From Bacteroidales bacterium (lineage in GTDB: Bacteria > Bacteroidota > Bacteroidia > Bacteroidales > Bacteroidaceae): DNA of 18,507 nt. The translations under genes and the position numbers were made by a program. Shown piece by piece: positions 16,867 to 18,507 of the stretch. The notes under the pieces are model-generated. The model worked only from the letters and a program-made list of their open reading frames with translations. It was not told the origin of the DNA and did no database searches. The DNA is taken from the NCBI GenBank assembly GCA_004554665.1, contig SFKY01000047.1, positions 1-18,507 on the forward strand. The letters run 5' to 3'. Each line of letters begins with the position of its first letter. Position 1 is the first letter of the stretch.

Positions 16867-17203
16867 ACGAAATACATCACCCCTCGACTCCATAGGCAAG
16901 CAAGTGCCCTACACCGTGCCGGAAGATTTCTTCGGCCAACTGGAGGAAGACATCCGGCAGGCTGTACTTCCACAGCCTGCGAAGCCTCGTCCGCACAGGT
17001 TCCCACGCATCGGCATGGCTGCCAAATCGTGCGCTGCCATTGCTGCCAGCCTGCTTGTGCTGTGTATCCTCGACACTTCGGTCTGCCATCCGGCCTCATC
17101 GGGCATGGCAGAGGTGGAACAGGCTTTCACCAACCTATCCCCTGAAGACCAACACTATCTGTTGTCGGTCTACCAAGACGATATTTTCATGAACGAACCA
17201 TAA
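16856..17203 (+). CDS. Candidate anti-sigma factor, single-pass membrane protein, 115 aa
   Basis: A short protein with a cytosolic-looking N-terminus (about 1-52), one membrane helix (about 54-74, AAKSCAAIAASLLVLCILD) and a 40-residue outer tail ending in LSPEDQHYLLSVYQDDIFM. The N-terminal motif YTVPEDFFGQLEEDI resembles the VPegYF motif I know from Bacteroidetes proteins encoded beside ECF sigma genes. Its ATG lies inside the last codons of the sigma gene (11-base overlap), which implies translational coupling and near-equal synthesis, as expected for an anti-sigma factor. No zinc-binding HxxxCxxC motif is present, so it is not a ZAS-type anti-sigma. Role assigned from context; binding is not shown. 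Confidence 0.68.
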   Translation: MTHKRNTSPLDSIGKQVPYTVPEDFFGQLEEDIRQAVLPQPAKPRPHRFPRIGMAAKSCAAIAASLLVLCILDTSVCHPASSGMAEVEQAFTNLSPEDQHYLLSVYQDDIFMNEP

Positions 17204-17215
17204 AACCCAAAAAGT

Positions 17216-17677
17216 ATGAGTAACTCTATCAAAACATGGATGATGACAGCTATCATGGCGATATGCTGCCTCACGGCCTCAGCACAGGCCAAACAGCGAC
17301 TCTCACGTGAACAATTGGCAGAAAGGCAAGCACGGCACATTGCCCAAAAACTGGCTCTGGATGACAAGACGACCAAACTGTTTACCGACACTTACTGCCA
17401 ATACCAAAAAGAAGTGTGGGCACTGGGACCGAAAAAGGAAAAGAAGCCCGAAACCAACGCTGCTGAATCGGGCGAGGAAAAATCGGAGCGACAAATCAAG
17501 GCACAATTTGCCCACAGTCAGAAGATTCTCGATCTTCGACAGAAGTACTATGGCATCTACAGCACTTTCTTGACTCAGAAACAGATTCAGCAAGCTTACC
17601 AACTGGAAAGACAGATGATGCGCCGATTGGCCAATAGACAGACCGTCAGAAAACCACAAAAGCGCAACTTGAGATGA
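17216..17677 (+). CDS. Spy/CpxP-like periplasmic protein, 153 aa
   Basis: An exported helical protein: signal peptide with AQA cleavage site around residues 23-25 (MTAIMAICCLTASAQA), then long charged helices. LSREQLAERQARHIAQKLAL and LDLRQKYYGIYSTFLTQKQI resemble the paired LTxxQ-type segments of Spy/CpxP proteins, which act as periplasmic chaperones or stress sensors. The middle is a Lys/Glu-rich linker (about 75-98, PKKEKKPETNAAESGEEKSE). It begins 12 bases after the candidate anti-sigma stop and is the likely effector or modulator of the cassette. The family assignment rests on motif and context; an unrelated helical periplasmic protein is the alternative. Confidence 0.72.
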   Translation: MSNSIKTWMMTAIMAICCLTASAQAKQRLSREQLAERQARHIAQKLALDDKTTKLFTDTYCQYQKEVWALGPKKEKKPETNAAESGEEKSERQIKAQFAHSQKILDLRQKYYGIYSTFLTQKQIQQAYQLERQMMRRLANRQTVRKPQKRNLR

Positions 17678-17829
17678 TACATTATTATATCAGTATAGCC
17701 CTCATGCAACAGGCTGGCGGCCAATGCCGTATGGACACCGAAGAGGGATGGAGCCACGAAGTGACCTGCACCGAAAGCTATACCTCGGAGCGGCTGGCAT
17801 GGCTATTCGCACATACCAGGAAGCAATAA
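17674..17829 (+). CDS. Small hypothetical protein, 51 aa, overlapping the Spy-like gene by ATGA
   Basis: The ATG at 17674-17676 overlaps the preceding TGA stop (17675-17677), the classic ATGA coupling arrangement. The frame runs 51 codons to TAA at 17827-17829. The product begins MIHYYISIALMQQAGG, continues with a polar acidic middle (MDTEEGWSHEVTCTESYTSE) and ends LAWLFAHTRKQ. It has two cysteines, C18 and C32, and no strong signal peptide or membrane helix. It matches no family I know. Support is positional: exact stop/start overlap, same strand, codon use like its neighbours, and the stretch is otherwise empty before the converging vsr gene. A decayed longer gene is the alternative. Confidence 0.5.
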   Translation: MIHYYISIALMQQAGGQCRMDTEEGWSHEVTCTESYTSERLAWLFAHTRKQ

Positions 17830-17852
17830 GCATTGTAAGGCCATCCCCTTAA

Positions 17853-18362
17853 TCATGCCAGCCATCCGCCGCCCCCCATAGGTTCGGCCGCCATATCCGG
17901 CGCGTCGTCCATGGGGGCGTAGCGGTGCAATGCATGGTCTTGCAGATAGATATGATTGAGGGTAAAGGCAAGCGATTCTAACGTCTGTTGGCGCACGGCA
18001 GGCTTGAGTTGGCACTCCCAAACCGTGATACAGTGCCATCCCATCGACGAGAGTTGCTGCATCTCGCGCACATCACGCTCACGGTTGCGCATGATTTTCG
18101 CCTGCCAGAAATCGGTATGGGTCTTGGGCATCTTAAACCAACGACATCCCTCATGACCATGCCAGAAACATCCGTTGACAAAAATCACCGTCCTGTATTT
18201 GCGTAACACCAAGTCGGGGTGACCGGGCAGCCACGGATGGTTCAACCGATAGCGGAATCCTCTGCCAAACAAGAACTTGCGCACCATCAGCTCTGGCCGT
18301 GTGTCACGCCCCCGTATCGCCGCCATGCAGCGATGCCGCTGTTCTTTGGTCATCTTGTCCAT
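17853..18362 (-). CDS. vsr: Vsr-type very short patch repair endonuclease
   Basis: Vsr nicks DNA at T:G mismatches that arise when 5-methylcytosine deaminates, starting short-patch repair. The 169-residue protein carries the family blocks in order: MAAIRGRDTRPELMVRKFLF, GFRYRLN, LPGHPDLVLRKYRTVIFVNG with the metal-binding D50, CFWHGHEGC, FWQAKIMRNRERD and GWHCITVWEC. C65, H70, C73 and C117 match the structural zinc ligands of E. coli Vsr. The position of E. coli His64 is Asn63 here. A glycine-rich tail (GGGGWLA) ends the protein. No cytosine methyltransferase gene lies in the window; the usual dcm partner could be beyond 18507. It converges with the sigma cassette, 23 bases from the 51-aa ORF. 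Confidence 0.93.
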   Translation of the reverse strand: MDKMTKEQRHRCMAAIRGRDTRPELMVRKFLFGRGFRYRLNHPWLPGHPDLVLRKYRTVIFVNGCFWHGHEGCRWFKMPKTHTDFWQAKIMRNRERDVREMQQLSSMGWHCITVWECQLKPAVRQQTLESLAFTLNHIYLQDHALHRYAPMDDAPDMAAEPMGGGGWLA

Positions 18363-18408
18363 CTGTGGTGAAAATTGTTCCGATTGCTGAGGTGCTGCCT
18401 ATCTTCTG

Positions 18409-18416
18409 CAAAGATA
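18409..18416 (-). promoter_or_regulatory. -7 box of a probable vsr promoter
   Basis: TATCTTTG on the minus strand (18416-18409) fits the Bacteroidetes -7 consensus and lies 47 bases before the vsr ATG. No clear TTG or TTTG appears about 20 bases upstream, so the -33 half is weak. Confidence 0.45.
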
Positions 18417-18427
18417 CAACAAAAAAC

Positions 18428-18468
18428 TGAGAATGAGGGCAGAATGATGAAAAATCTGTGAGAATGAG
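18428..18468. repeat. Direct repeats upstream of the vsr promoter
   Basis: TGAGAATGAG occurs at 18428-18437 and again at 18459-18468, 31 bases apart (about three helical turns), with a partial copy AGAATGA at 18441-18447. The block lies just upstream of the vsr -7 box and could be a binding site; it may also belong to a gene upstream that the window cuts off. Confidence 0.35.
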
Positions 18469-18507
18469 CGGATTAATTGATTTAGTTGGATTCTCTGTGC
18501 AGACAAC

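Overview
The window looks like chromosomal DNA from a Bacteroidales bacterium, most likely a Prevotella-like member of moderate G+C. Evidence: Bacteroidetes-type promoters (-33 TTTG/TTG and -7 TAnnTTTG about 20 bases apart), a Suf rather than Isc iron-sulfur pathway, RNase HII, IF-2 and NusA of the Bacteroidetes type, and a GH95 fucosidase. The genus call is an inference; no rRNA or tRNA gene is present to settle it.

Layout. Bases 1-282 (minus) hold the start of an IS110-family transposase, broken by a one-base frameshift and cut by the window edge; its noncoding flank follows. Bases 565-1140 (plus) encode an unrecognised secreted protein. A minus-strand pair, rnhB and a WYL-type regulator, meets that gene tail to tail. 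A divergent promoter region separates rnhB from a small membrane-associated protein at 2829-3101 (plus). Bases 3148-8735 (minus) are a suf operon read sufB, outer-membrane beta-barrel gene, sufC, sufD, sufS. Upstream on the same strand is the translation/transcription operon rimP-nusA-infB (8901-13542), then an exported GH95 alpha-L-fucosidase (13698-15935). Divergent from it is a plus-strand envelope-stress cassette at 16324-17829: ECF sigma factor, overlapping single-pass candidate anti-sigma, Spy/CpxP-like periplasmic protein, and a 51-residue ORF overlapping by ATGA. A lone Vsr-type mismatch endonuclease (minus) closes the window.

How it fits together. Most genes are housekeeping: Fe-S assembly (SufS supplies sulfur, SufBCD builds the cluster), translation initiation and elongation control, and RNA:DNA hybrid repair. 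The less ordinary parts are the beta-barrel gene locked inside the suf operon, a 13-16 bp RNA hairpin with strand-diagnostic G-U pairs between infB and sufB, a terminator-like hairpin in the short rimP leader directly after a consensus promoter, the sigma/anti-sigma/Spy-like cassette with an overlooked fourth ORF, and the IS110 end, where a bridge RNA would be encoded if the element follows the IS110-group layout. I found no CRISPR array, prophage or complete defence system, and no clear wholly new system. The best candidates for something undescribed are the two leader RNAs, the Suf-linked barrel protein and the 51-residue ORF.
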